DNA from: a virus
DNA length: 59,156 nt
Reading direction: 5' to 3' (one strand)
IMG/VR virus record: IMGVR_UViG_3300007539_000020
Location: 1-59,156 of that record
Shown: piece by piece, positions 45,883 through 54,170 of the stretch
How the letters are laid out: each line of letters starts with the position of its first letter
How positions within the stretch are numbered: position 1 is the stretch's first letter
Position numbers and translations under genes: made by a program
The notes under the pieces: generated by a model
What the model saw: the letters and a program-made list of their open reading frames with translations, nothing else
What the model was told of the DNA's origin: nothing
The model's database searches: none

Positions 45883-45887
45883 ATATT
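45879..45887 (+). promoter_or_regulatory. TAAATA-like motif at oxygenase start, doubtful
   Basis: TTAAATATT overlaps the dehydrogenase stop and ends two bases before the ATG at 45890. The ribosome site GGAG (45875-45878) lies upstream of the motif, so a transcript begun here would lose it. Probably coincidental in AT-rich sequence. Confidence 0.15.
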
Positions 45888-45889
45888 GC

Positions 45890-46630
45890 ATGGAATTAGT
45901 AACACATCTTAAAACAACATACCCAAACATTAAAAAATTAAATTATGAATTTGTAGGAACACCGCCATATCCTATGATTACATTAGACGATTTTTTGCCA
46001 GAGTCGATGGCAAAAGCAATGGAACTTGAGTGCGAAAGCATACCAGAATTTCATTGGAAAGAATTTACTCGTCGCGGTAGTTATATGCGTGAACTTACAA
46101 ATTTAGATGTAGCACCAGTAGCACAAAATTTTACAAATCAAATGCACAGTCAAGCAGGCATGAATTGGTTGATCAAACTTACTGGTATTAAAGATCTTAT
46201 TCCTGATCCTTATATTGTAGGCGCAGGGTATAGTAGAAGTTATCCAGGGTGTAAATTAGCAATTCATACAGATTTCAATTGGAATGATACAATTAAAGTA
46301 CATCGTATGTTGAGTATGATAATTTACTTAGGATCAGACTGGGAAGAAGAATGGGGAGGTCATTTACATTTTAATGACTTTAACAATAAAGGTCCTGTAC
46401 AAAAAATTGCACCGATGTTTAATAGAGCAATTATTTGGAGACACCATGAAAGAGGGTTCCATGGGTTTCCTGATGCACTAGCATGTCCTGAAGGACGTAC
46501 AAGGAATGCATTTAGATTGTTCTTCTATGTAAGCAATGCAAAACATAATGATGAAAATTTACCTCATCGTAGTTTGTATTGGTTTGATGAAGAAACTGGC
46601 GAACCCTATGATATTACATCTGAAAGATAG
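45890..46630 (+). CDS. 2-oxoglutarate/Fe(II) dioxygenase (prolyl-hydroxylase-like fold)
   Basis: A 246-aa protein from ATG 45890. A TTG at 45830 would give a longer frame, but GGAG (45875-45878) and the lack of overlap favour 45890. The double-stranded beta-helix residues are visible: LAIHTDFNWND (His126, Asp128), RGFHGFP (His191) and GRTRNAFRLFFYV (Arg205 as 2-oxoglutarate anchor). MLSMIIYLGSDWEEEWGGHL is the usual strand before the second His. Fe and 2OG binding are therefore well supported; the hydroxylated substrate is unknown, with a sugar or a virion protein most likely in this context. Its end overlaps the aminotransferase gene by 23 bases. Confidence 0.75.
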   Translation: MELVTHLKTTYPNIKKLNYEFVGTPPYPMITLDDFLPESMAKAMELECESIPEFHWKEFTRRGSYMRELTNLDVAPVAQNFTNQMHSQAGMNWLIKLTGIKDLIPDPYIVGAGYSRSYPGCKLAIHTDFNWNDTIKVHRMLSMIIYLGSDWEEEWGGHLHFNDFNNKGPVQKIAPMFNRAIIWRHHERGFHGFPDALACPEGRTRNAFRLFFYVSNAKHNDENLPHRSLYWFDEETGEPYDITSER

Positions 46631-47258
46631 AACTGTAACACTAAACGATCCTTGGGATGCAGTTACAATATTTGAAGATAGACTAGCAGAATATGCTGGA
46701 TCTAAATATGCAGTATGTGTTGATAGTTGTAGCAATGCAATGTTTCTTTGCATGAAATACTTAGGCGTAACAGGTCAAACAATCACATTGCCTGCACATA
46801 CATATTCTAGCACACCGATGCAGTGTATTCACGCAGGTAATAAAATTAAATTTATTGATAAAGAATGGAGCGGTGATTATTTTTTAGATCCTACTCCTAT
46901 TGTTGATGGAGCAACTAGATTCCGTAAAGGAATGTACATACCTGACTCATATTATTGTGTTAGTTTTCATCATAGAAAAACACTTAAACTAGGCAAGGGC
47001 GGTGTAATACTAACCGATGATATAGACTTTGTAGAATGGTGCCGACCTATGATTTACGATGGACGTCACAAATACGTCAGACACGAAGATGATGATTATA
47101 GTTGTATAGGCTATCATATGTATATGACTCCAGAAGAAGCTATAAGAGGTATTACACTCTTTGAAGAAATAGGACCAAATAATCCTGATACAGGTTCTAG
47201 TACAACATACAAAGATTTAAGAAAACAGAAAGTATTTGACGAGTATAGAGATGAGTAA
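46608..47258 (+). CDS. Short DegT/DnrJ/EryC1/StrS-type aminotransferase
   Basis: A 216-aa protein, starting at ATG 46608 (an earlier start at 46536 would extend only into unrelated sequence). AEYAGSKYAVCVDSCSNAMF, LPAHTYSSTPMQCIHAGNKI and PTPIVDGATRF (Asp100), then SFHHRKTLKLGKGGVILTDD (Lys124 as Schiff-base lysine), follow the sugar aminotransferase family in order and spacing. The usual protein is 360-400 aa; this one stops after the 'GYHMYMTPEEAI' block and lacks the C-terminal small domain. The next gene begins at once in another frame, so no remnant remains. It may be a minimal aminotransferase or a non-transaminating relative. The expected reaction is keto-sugar to amino-sugar. Confidence 0.7.
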   Translation: MILHLKDRTVTLNDPWDAVTIFEDRLAEYAGSKYAVCVDSCSNAMFLCMKYLGVTGQTITLPAHTYSSTPMQCIHAGNKIKFIDKEWSGDYFLDPTPIVDGATRFRKGMYIPDSYYCVSFHHRKTLKLGKGGVILTDDIDFVEWCRPMIYDGRHKYVRHEDDDYSCIGYHMYMTPEEAIRGITLFEEIGPNNPDTGSSTTYKDLRKQKVFDEYRDE

Positions 47259-48294
47259 GATAAACGCAAACACAGAATGGGGCACACTTAAAGAAGTAAT
47301 CTTAGGTCGAGCAGAGTGGGCTCAAGTTCCTAGAATTAAAAACAAAGATATACATTGTGTTGACTATGCTAACATAGATGATTTATCTAATATGCCAGGC
47401 GGGCAATATCCGGAAGATGTGATAAACGAAACTATAGAAGACTTAGATGTATTTCAAAAACAACTTGAAGATATTGGTGTAAAAGTTATGCGTCCTATAA
47501 AGTTTAATCATGGAGTTACACATATGTCTCCTGACTGGTCTAGTGATGCATACTATAGTTATTGTCCACGTGATAGTGTTCTTACAATTGGCGATATGCT
47601 CATTGAAACACCTATGCCTCTTAGAAGCAGATACTTTGAAACATTTGGTATGAGAAGTATTTTCAAAGAGTATTTTGTAAATGGCAGTAGATGGATTGCA
47701 GCACCTAAGCCTAGATTACCAGATAAACTTTATGATAGATCGGATCTAAATGCTCCTACACTTACTGAATATGAACCGGCATTTGATGCTGCTAACTGTG
47801 TAAAGATAGGTAAAGATATATTATATCTTGTTTCAAACAGCGGAAACAAAATGGGCGCACGGTGGTTACAAAGTACACTTGGTGAAAAATATACAGTACA
47901 TATGTTAGAGAACGTGTATGCATATGTACATTTAGACACTAGTATTATGCCATTGGCACCTGGTAAAGTACTATTAAATCCTGAAAGAGTAAAGGAAGAA
48001 CAACTGCCTAACATATTTGACAAGTGGGAAAAAATTTGGGCACCTATACCGCAAGAAACACAAGTCATGCATGATTGGGCTCCTGCAAGTCCTTGGCTAG
48101 GAATGAATATTTTAAGTTTAAGTGAATCCTTAGTTGCTGTTGAAGAAAATCAAATAAATTTAACAAAAACATTAGAAGATGCAGGGTTCGATGTTATGCA
48201 TGTAAAGATGAGACATTGTCGAACACTAAGCGGTGGACCTCATTGTGTTACACTGGATACAGTTAGAGAGGATGAATATGCAGACTATAAATAA
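47251..48294 (+). CDS. L-arginine:amine amidinotransferase (AGAT/StrB1 family)
   Basis: A 347-aa protein from ATG 47251. It resembles vertebrate glycine amidinotransferase closely: YYSYCPRDSVLTIGDMLIET, SRYFETFGMRSIFKEYFVNG, AAPKPRLPDKLYD, YEPAFDAANCVKIGKDILYL, and SGGPHCVTLDT at the end. The pentein catalytic set is present: Asp179, His227 and Cys332, with spacings 48 and 105 (49 and 104 in human AGAT: 254, 303, 407). The enzyme moves the amidino group of arginine to an amine. Acceptor specificity cannot be read, but the same family includes StrB1, which amidinates aminocyclitols in streptomycin synthesis. An aminotransferase gene overlaps its start. It also overlaps the next gene by 17 bases. 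Confidence 0.85.
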   Translation: MSKINANTEWGTLKEVILGRAEWAQVPRIKNKDIHCVDYANIDDLSNMPGGQYPEDVINETIEDLDVFQKQLEDIGVKVMRPIKFNHGVTHMSPDWSSDAYYSYCPRDSVLTIGDMLIETPMPLRSRYFETFGMRSIFKEYFVNGSRWIAAPKPRLPDKLYDRSDLNAPTLTEYEPAFDAANCVKIGKDILYLVSNSGNKMGARWLQSTLGEKYTVHMLENVYAYVHLDTSIMPLAPGKVLLNPERVKEEQLPNIFDKWEKIWAPIPQETQVMHDWAPASPWLGMNILSLSESLVAVEENQINLTKTLEDAGFDVMHVKMRHCRTLSGGPHCVTLDTVREDEYADYK

Positions 48295-49168
48295 AGCAAT
48301 TATTGGCTTAGGTTGTAGTTGGACACAAGGCGAAGGCGGCTATACAGAAGAAACATGGAAGAAACATAAAGGAAAGATGAATTTTCCTATGGATCAAAGT
48401 ACGGACCTTATTCCTATGGAATGGGAAAACAGTTGGGTAAATGTATTAGCAAGGGATCATTTTACAGATTATACACCAATTAATTTAGGTCAACGAGGTA
48501 TAGGTAACAGAGCAGCAGCAAGGTGTTTATACTTAACAGACTTAGATTGGGATTCAATGCAAGACTGCATTATTGTGTTTATGCTAAGTGGATACGAACG
48601 TTTTGATTTTTTTAGACAAGACATGCATTTTGATGAAGAGCCTCATTTTACAAGGCATAGAGAACACCCTTACAAACGTGCTCATCATTATAACTTTAAC
48701 ACTGTATGGCCAAACGATTCTGACAAATTTTGGAAAGCATATACGATACACTGTTGGAGTGAAACTTGCGCAAGTATGGAAACGCTTTGCAGTATTCTAG
48801 AAGTTCAAAATTTTTGCAAAGCATACGGATTTAAATTTGTTCTTGCAAATGCATTTGATTATAGAGGTAAACATGACCTTACAACTAAAACAGGCGGCTT
48901 GCACGAACAAATAGATTGGACAAAATATATACACGATTATAGACATTATGATCAATTTGTAGATTTGCTAGTAGAAGCAGATGATTGGTTACAAGGCGAA
49001 CATGAAAGATCACAATGGTGGGATAGATATCATAATTTAGATTATCCTAAACAGTTTCTAACAAATGATATTCATCCAAATATTGATGGCTACAAATTAA
49101 TGGCAAAAGAACTTGCAGAATTTATTACAGAAACATATGGCTTGACAACTACAAAAAATCCTGTATAA
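48278..49168 (+). CDS. SGNH/GDSL-hydrolase-like protein (copy 2)
   Basis: A 296-aa protein from ATG 48278 (GAGG six bases upstream; the earlier ATG at 48272 is too close). AIIGLGCSWTQGEGGYTEE gives block I (Ser14), PINLGQRGIGNRAAARCLYL the Gly/Asn block, and FLTNDIHPNIDGYKLMAKEL the late Asp/His. This is the most canonical of the three SGNH-like proteins ('DIHPN..G'). An acyl- or acetyl-esterase or transferase acting on a sugar is plausible. It sits between the amidinotransferase and a twitch radical SAM gene, with a consensus-like sigma-70 promoter at its 3' end. Confidence 0.6.
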   Translation: MQTINKAIIGLGCSWTQGEGGYTEETWKKHKGKMNFPMDQSTDLIPMEWENSWVNVLARDHFTDYTPINLGQRGIGNRAAARCLYLTDLDWDSMQDCIIVFMLSGYERFDFFRQDMHFDEEPHFTRHREHPYKRAHHYNFNTVWPNDSDKFWKAYTIHCWSETCASMETLCSILEVQNFCKAYGFKFVLANAFDYRGKHDLTTKTGGLHEQIDWTKYIHDYRHYDQFVDLLVEADDWLQGEHERSQWWDRYHNLDYPKQFLTNDIHPNIDGYKLMAKELAEFITETYGLTTTKNPV

Positions 49169-49169
49169 T
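49142..49169 (+). promoter_or_regulatory. Consensus sigma-70 promoter (TTGACA-N16-TATAAT)
   Basis: TTGACA at 49142-49147 and TATAAT at 49164-49169, 16 bases apart, match both hexamers exactly. It overlaps the end of the SGNH-like gene. Transcription would start near 49176, within or just before the AAAAGG ribosome site (49175-49180) of the radical SAM gene at 49188, giving a very short leader. T4-like phages use host sigma-70 for early genes, so this might allow early expression of the second half of the island. Chance occurrence in AT-rich DNA is possible. Confidence 0.4.
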
Positions 49170-49187
49170 TTATAAAAAGGATTTCGT

Positions 49188-50711
49188 ATGAGCGATTATA
49201 ATCAGTCTGCAGATATTGCAGAAAAGCAGTTAAAGAATATCAGCAAGACAATGTGTTATGCAAAATGGACACAGGTTTCTATGCATCTTACAAATGGTAA
49301 AACGCATAGTTGCTATCATCCGCCATTGCATGATATGGATGTTGATTCTGTAAAAGCAAATCCTAAAGCCTTACATAATACTGCACAAAAGAAAGAGGAA
49401 CGTGCAATGATGCTTAAAGGTGAGCGTCCTGCAGGTTGTGCATATTGTTGGAAGATTGAAGACGTGGGCGGCCGCAGTGATAGAATATATCGTTCCGGAG
49501 AGTATTGGGCACAGAATAGCAGAAGTGATATTATCGATGCACTAGATACAGGTGACGTAGATCCACGCTATATGGAAGTTAATTTTAATCAAGCATGTAA
49601 TTTTTCTTGTATGTATTGTTCTCCGCATCTAAGTACAACATGGGAAGAAAAAATCAAAGAACATGGCGAATTTAAAATACTAGATGCAGAAGGCAAAGAA
49701 ACAGGACATAACAATTTAGAGTATTTGCAAGAAAAGGGACTTATGCCTTTAAAAATACGGCAAAGTGAAAACCCATATCTCGAAGCTTTTTGGAAATGGT
49801 GGCCTAGTTTATATAACAAACTTGAAGTGTTTCGTATTACAGGCGGCGAGCCATTAATGGATATCAATACATTTCGTGTACTTGAATACATCTATGAAAA
49901 TCCAAACACATGGCTTGAATTAAGTATTACAACAAACATGTGTCCTCCTAAAGAAGAACTTATGGATAGATTCTTATCTAAAGTTAAAAAACTTGAAGAG
50001 ATACAAATTTGGGAAGATAAAAATCGTTGGAATCCGGGTAGTGGAAACAACTGGTATGTTAACATGGCATTGAAAAACTTTGCGTTGTTCATTTCAGTTG
50101 ACAGCGTAGGCTCACAAGCAGAATACATACGTGGCGGATTAAAGTGGGATACAATGACAAGTAACACTATGCGTTTTCTAACAGAAACAAAAAATACAAC
50201 TGTTACGTTTATTAATACTTTTAATGCTTTGTCTGTGCCAAAAGTAAAAGATTATTTAGAATATGTGTTAAAATTAAGACAGCGTTTTAGCGCAAGTAAT
50301 CAAGGTGTGCAATATATTCCTATACACGACCCTTACACTAAACACAATGATTACGAAATACATCCTCGCCAGCGTATTTGGTTTGATATACCTCTAATTA
50401 GATATCCTGACTGGCAAACTATTCAAATTTTAACACCAGACTTTGACAAGTATCTTGAAGAAGCAATTGACTTTATGAAAAAAAATAGCGATGTAAGCGA
50501 CTTTGCAGGATTCTATGATTTTGAAATTGCAAAACTAGAACGTAATCTTGCTATAATGCGTGAACGTGTTGACATTGATCAAAACAAAATAGAATTAGAT
50601 AGAAAAAACTTTGCAAGGTTTTTTGATCAGTATGACGAAAGGAACTTCTTAAAATTTGTAGAAGTATTTCCTGAAATGGAAGATTTCTACAAATTATGTA
50701 AAAATCTATAA
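49188..50711 (+). CDS. Radical SAM enzyme with N-terminal twitch-like domain (copy 2)
   Basis: A 507-aa protein closely related to the one at 34964. N-terminal cysteines sit at exactly the same residue numbers (MCYAKW Cys23, SCYHPP Cys42, GCAYCW Cys84/87). The radical SAM motif is FNQACNFSCMYCSP (Cys137, 141, 144), followed by FRITGGEPLMD. The two share ends as well ('FVEVFPEMEDFYKLCK' here, 'FLETFPEMEGFYNLCK' there). It differs in a longer middle and a helical segment around 450-480. It has AAAAGG before the ATG and its own promoter candidate. The same type of chemistry on a related substrate is likely; the substrate is unknown. Confidence 0.8.
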   Translation: MSDYNQSADIAEKQLKNISKTMCYAKWTQVSMHLTNGKTHSCYHPPLHDMDVDSVKANPKALHNTAQKKEERAMMLKGERPAGCAYCWKIEDVGGRSDRIYRSGEYWAQNSRSDIIDALDTGDVDPRYMEVNFNQACNFSCMYCSPHLSTTWEEKIKEHGEFKILDAEGKETGHNNLEYLQEKGLMPLKIRQSENPYLEAFWKWWPSLYNKLEVFRITGGEPLMDINTFRVLEYIYENPNTWLELSITTNMCPPKEELMDRFLSKVKKLEEIQIWEDKNRWNPGSGNNWYVNMALKNFALFISVDSVGSQAEYIRGGLKWDTMTSNTMRFLTETKNTTVTFINTFNALSVPKVKDYLEYVLKLRQRFSASNQGVQYIPIHDPYTKHNDYEIHPRQRIWFDIPLIRYPDWQTIQILTPDFDKYLEEAIDFMKKNSDVSDFAGFYDFEIAKLERNLAIMRERVDIDQNKIELDRKNFARFFDQYDERNFLKFVEVFPEMEDFYKLCKNL

Positions 50712-52597
50712 TGTATGATATCTTTTTTATTGGTGTAAAGAATGACACTTATGAATATCTAAAAGCAAATTTTGTTACAGCAAAATATGCACCTAATTTT
50801 TTAACTGCCCAAAGTCAATCCTTAACAGACTTTTTTTGGGTAGTTCCTGATGATGTAAGTATAGTAGAAAATTTTACATTTGACTATGAACCTGATGATT
50901 GGAGTAGGCATTACAATCATGTGTTTCTTAATGATACCAAATATGACGGTGTGTGTTTGATTCCTAAAAATAATGAAATTACTCTAGACGAAATTGGAAA
51001 AAGATGTTATAATAAACAAAAACAAGTAGAAGTACAAGTTAGCGTACCAAAACCGTATGATAAGTTTTATATTGAAACATACAATGATTATAAAGACGCA
51101 CTGGAGTCGTCAAACACTGCAATGTTTTGGGCATTATCGCATAACTTAGAATTAAAGGAAGACTTTGACTTTGATTTACATTTTGCACATGATAACATAT
51201 ATGACAAAGAAACAAATCATGTGTTCGTCCACGAAGTAAATGGACAAAAGTTATACAATGGAGTAGCACTGTTGACAAAAGCAAGAATTTTAACAAAAAA
51301 AGAAATTGAACATCGTTTTATTGTAAACAGAAAAGAATGGAACATTGTGGCAAGTGGACCTGTAAAATATAATAAATTTGTAATTGATAGTTGGGAAGAC
51401 TATCAATATGCACTTAAAAATTCAAAGACAGAAATGTTTTGGGGAACAAGTGTTAATATTGATACAAGTGGTTTTGCATTTGATACATATTTTACACATG
51501 ACAATGAATATGATAGAAAAACAAATCATGCATTTATACATCGTGTAGATGATAAAGATTTGTATAACGGTGTATTTTTGTTTTCAAAACATGCACCTGT
51601 GTCGCAAAGAGAAATTGAGCATAGATTTATTGTAAATCACAAACCATGGGATGTAGTGGCAAGTAAACCTATACAATATGATAAGTTTCCTATAGACAGT
51701 TATCAAGACTATGTAACAGCATTAAATTCAAGCACCACAGAAATGTTTTGGGGTATTCCTAAAGATGTAGACGTTGCTGATGATTTTAAATTTGATTTAT
51801 ACTTTGAACATTCTAATACATATGACCGTAGTGTTAATCATGCATTTTTAAATAATGATACATATGATGGCATTATGCTTTTTAGTAAGCAGTCGCCGGT
51901 ATCACAACGTGAAGTTGACTATAGATTCTATGCAAACAAAAAAGAATGGGACATTGTAGCAAGTACACCTAAACCCTTTGATGTGTTTAATATTGATACG
52001 TATGAACAATATCTACAAGCATTAGATAATACAACAACAGAATTGTTTTGGTTCAGTACAAATAATATTGCACTTGATGAAACGTTTGTTAATAGTTTTT
52101 ATATCAGTCATCATGAGCAAATTGATAGAAAACAAAATCATAGTTTTGTACATAAAGTAGAAGATAAAGACTTGCGCACTGGTGCATATCTATGTAGTAT
52201 TCATAAACCTGTAAGTAAAAAAGAAATAGAACACAGACATCTAGTAGAACGTAAAGAATGGAATGATGTTGCTAGTGGACCTGCACAATACGATAGATTT
52301 AATGTTGAATCTTGGGAAGATTATTTACGTGCAGTTAAGATGAGTAAAACTGAATTGTTTTATGCAGATGATCCTAATATTGATACAAGCAAGTTTAAAT
52401 TTAATGTGTATTTTGATCATTCAAATACATATGATAGAAAACAAAACCATGCATTTGTACACAAAGATGGCTCTGAAACAGGTTACAATGGATTGTTTTT
52501 GTTGTCTAAACAATCTCCTATTACCAAAAAGGAAATTGAACACAGATTTGTTGTTAACCACAAGCCTTGGAATATTATTGCAAGCGAATACAAAATT
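50711..52597 (+). repeat. Six tandem protein-level repeats (about 100-105 aa each)
   Basis: Units begin at about residues 1, 116, 220, 323, 423 and 527 of the 854-aa protein. The Phe-Trp (or Phe-Tyr) of each unit falls at residues 42, 139, 243, 346, 446 and 550, a period of 97-104. The first unit is the most diverged. Units 3 and 6 share the phrase EIEHRF.VNHKPW. No obvious DNA-level identity of long blocks, so the duplications are old. Confidence 0.8.
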
Positions 52598-53275
52598 TAT
52601 GATGTTGTGTTTATTTCATATCAAGAACCTAATGCAGACGAAAATTATGAACTACTGCTAGAACGTGTACCAAATGCAAAACGTGTACATGGAGTAAAAG
52701 GCATTCACCAAGCACACATTGAAGCAGCAAAACTTTGCGAAACTGAAATGTTTTGGATTGTTGATGGTGATGCACAAATTGTAGATGATTTTAGTTTTGA
52801 ATATCGTGTTCCACGTTGGGACAGAGATATGGTGCATGTATGGCGTACACAAAACCCAATTAATGATCTAGTATATGGTTATGGCGGACTAAAACTGTTT
52901 CCAAGAATGTTAACTATCAATATGGATACAAGCAAGCCTGATATGACAACAAGTATTACAAACAAATTTAAGGCTGTACAACAAATATCAAATTTAACTT
53001 GTTTTAACACAGGACCGTTTGAAACATGGAAATCAGCATTTAGAGAATGTTGTAAACTTTCATCAGGTGTTATTGATAGACAAAAAGATCTAGAAACACA
53101 AGAACGTTTAGATATTTGGTGTACAAAAGGTGCAGACAAACCATATGGCGAATATGCTATTGCAGGTGCAAAAGCAGGAGCAGCATACGGTAAAGAAAAT
53201 GCAACTAATATTGCTGCACTAAAACTTATTAATGACTTTGATTGGCTAAAGGATAAGTTTAATGCAGACACATGA
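50711..53275 (+). CDS. Repeat protein: six degenerate GT-like repeats plus one intact DGD glycosyltransferase domain
   Basis: An 854-aa protein. Residues 1-629 are six units of about 100-105 residues (starts near 1, 116, 220, 323, 423, 527). Typical wording is YDKFPIDSYQDYVTALNSS, then TEMFW, then 'F.FD.YF.H.N.YDRK.NHAFIH', then 'YNGV.LFSK..PVS..EIEHRF' and 'W.IVAS'. Residues 630-854 are a complete GT-A-like domain like the protein at 34026: YDVVFISYQEPNADENYELL, TEMFWIVDGDAQIVDDFSFE (Asp685-Gly-Asp687), YGYGGLKLFP. The repeats match this domain in the 'TEMFW ... F.F ... D ... H.. ... YNG..L' register but lack the DGD, so they look like non-catalytic copies. Binding of long or repeated acceptors is a possible role. 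Confidence 0.65.
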   Translation: MYDIFFIGVKNDTYEYLKANFVTAKYAPNFLTAQSQSLTDFFWVVPDDVSIVENFTFDYEPDDWSRHYNHVFLNDTKYDGVCLIPKNNEITLDEIGKRCYNKQKQVEVQVSVPKPYDKFYIETYNDYKDALESSNTAMFWALSHNLELKEDFDFDLHFAHDNIYDKETNHVFVHEVNGQKLYNGVALLTKARILTKKEIEHRFIVNRKEWNIVASGPVKYNKFVIDSWEDYQYALKNSKTEMFWGTSVNIDTSGFAFDTYFTHDNEYDRKTNHAFIHRVDDKDLYNGVFLFSKHAPVSQREIEHRFIVNHKPWDVVASKPIQYDKFPIDSYQDYVTALNSSTTEMFWGIPKDVDVADDFKFDLYFEHSNTYDRSVNHAFLNNDTYDGIMLFSKQSPVSQREVDYRFYANKKEWDIVASTPKPFDVFNIDTYEQYLQALDNTTTELFWFSTNNIALDETFVNSFYISHHEQIDRKQNHSFVHKVEDKDLRTGAYLCSIHKPVSKKEIEHRHLVERKEWNDVASGPAQYDRFNVESWEDYLRAVKMSKTELFYADDPNIDTSKFKFNVYFDHSNTYDRKQNHAFVHKDGSETGYNGLFLLSKQSPITKKEIEHRFVVNHKPWNIIASEYKIYDVVFISYQEPNADENYELLLERVPNAKRVHGVKGIHQAHIEAAKLCETEMFWIVDGDAQIVDDFSFEYRVPRWDRDMVHVWRTQNPINDLVYGYGGLKLFPRMLTINMDTSKPDMTTSITNKFKAVQQISNLTCFNTGPFETWKSAFRECCKLSSGVIDRQKDLETQERLDIWCTKGADKPYGEYAIAGAKAGAAYGKENATNIAALKLINDFDWLKDKFNADT

Positions 53276-54170
53276 GTTACTTGATAGATTTGAATTGATG
53301 TATCCTAGAGATACTAGATTAAGTGATTTGCGTAGAGCATATATTGATAGAGATATGAGCAGTATCTTTAGATTACTTCCTACTGTTATACGCGGAAGTA
53401 CAGATGATTTGCGTAAAGTAATGATGGAAAATAATTTACATAGTTTGTTTAGACTTGCCGAAGATGAAGAATTGCGTAAGTTATTATTAGAAAACAATAC
53501 ATATAAACTTTGGCCAGTATTGAAAAGATTTAAAGATACAAGATTTATCGATGCGTTTAAAAATCTACAAATAAACAATATTGAATACGACACAGATTGT
53601 TTTAGTAGAGGACAACTAGAAAGTAAACTCTGGCTAGTTGAAGAACTTAGTAAACAAAATGTAAATCTAGGAACAGTATTCTTATGTGCTGGTTGGTACG
53701 CTACACTCGCTACAATGTTATTTGAAAGTAACATTAAGTTGGATAAAGTTAGATCTTTTGACCTAGATCCTACTTGCGCAAATATTGCTGAAGTTTTCAA
53801 TAAGCCTTGGGTAAAAGAAGAATGGCAGTTTAAAGCATGTACACAGGATATTATGGAAATACAATGGGATGGGCATAGTTATCCTGTAACTAGAAGTGAT
53901 GGTAGTGTTTGTATGCTTTATGATACACCAGATACAATTATCAATACCAGTTGCGAACACATAGAAAACTTTGCAGAATGGTATCAAAATATACCACAAG
54001 GTAAATTAGTTGTGCTACAAAGCAATAACTATTTTGAAATCAAAGAACACGTTAACTGCGTCAAAGATATCAAAGAATTTGGTAATATGGCACGTATGAC
54101 AGGTCCGCTGTTTGCAGGAGAACTAGAACTGCCCAAGTATACGAGGTTTATGTTAATTGGATTTAAGTAA
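53262..54170 (+). CDS. Class I SAM-dependent methyltransferase-like protein
   Basis: A 302-aa protein. Residues 1-105 are a helical N-terminal domain with repeated charged helices (RKVMMENNLHSLFRLAEDEE). The Rossmann part starts with GTVFLCAGWYATLATMLFES (motif I, 137-156) and VRSFDLDPTCANIAEVFN (Asp167 as the acidic SAM-ribose ligand). NTSCEHIENFAEWY and GKLVVLQSNNYFE are motif II/III-like strands. The motif I glycines are reduced (CAGWYA), so SAM binding is likely but not certain. AAAGGA precedes the ATG, which is 14 bases inside the repeat-protein gene. O- or N-methylation of the island's glycan is a reasonable guess. Confidence 0.6.
   Translation: MQTHELLDRFELMYPRDTRLSDLRRAYIDRDMSSIFRLLPTVIRGSTDDLRKVMMENNLHSLFRLAEDEELRKLLLENNTYKLWPVLKRFKDTRFIDAFKNLQINNIEYDTDCFSRGQLESKLWLVEELSKQNVNLGTVFLCAGWYATLATMLFESNIKLDKVRSFDLDPTCANIAEVFNKPWVKEEWQFKACTQDIMEIQWDGHSYPVTRSDGSVCMLYDTPDTIINTSCEHIENFAEWYQNIPQGKLVVLQSNNYFEIKEHVNCVKDIKEFGNMARMTGPLFAGELELPKYTRFMLIGFK

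Noticed and set aside
46608-48294. A frameshift or sequencing error splitting a full-length DegT aminotransferase
   Set aside because: The next gene begins eight bases before the DegT stop and is fully homologous to amidinotransferases from its first 20 residues, so there is no space for a lost small domain in another frame.
50711-52597. Recent DNA-level tandem repeat expansion
   Set aside because: The repeat units are clear at protein level but differ widely in DNA, so they are old duplications and not an unstable array or an assembly artefact.
53246-53800. 184-aa open frame on the minus strand opposite the methyltransferase-like gene
   Set aside because: It is a composition shadow, with Leu/Ser/Asn-rich low-complexity translation and no motif, while the plus-strand gene has SAM motifs and a ribosome site.
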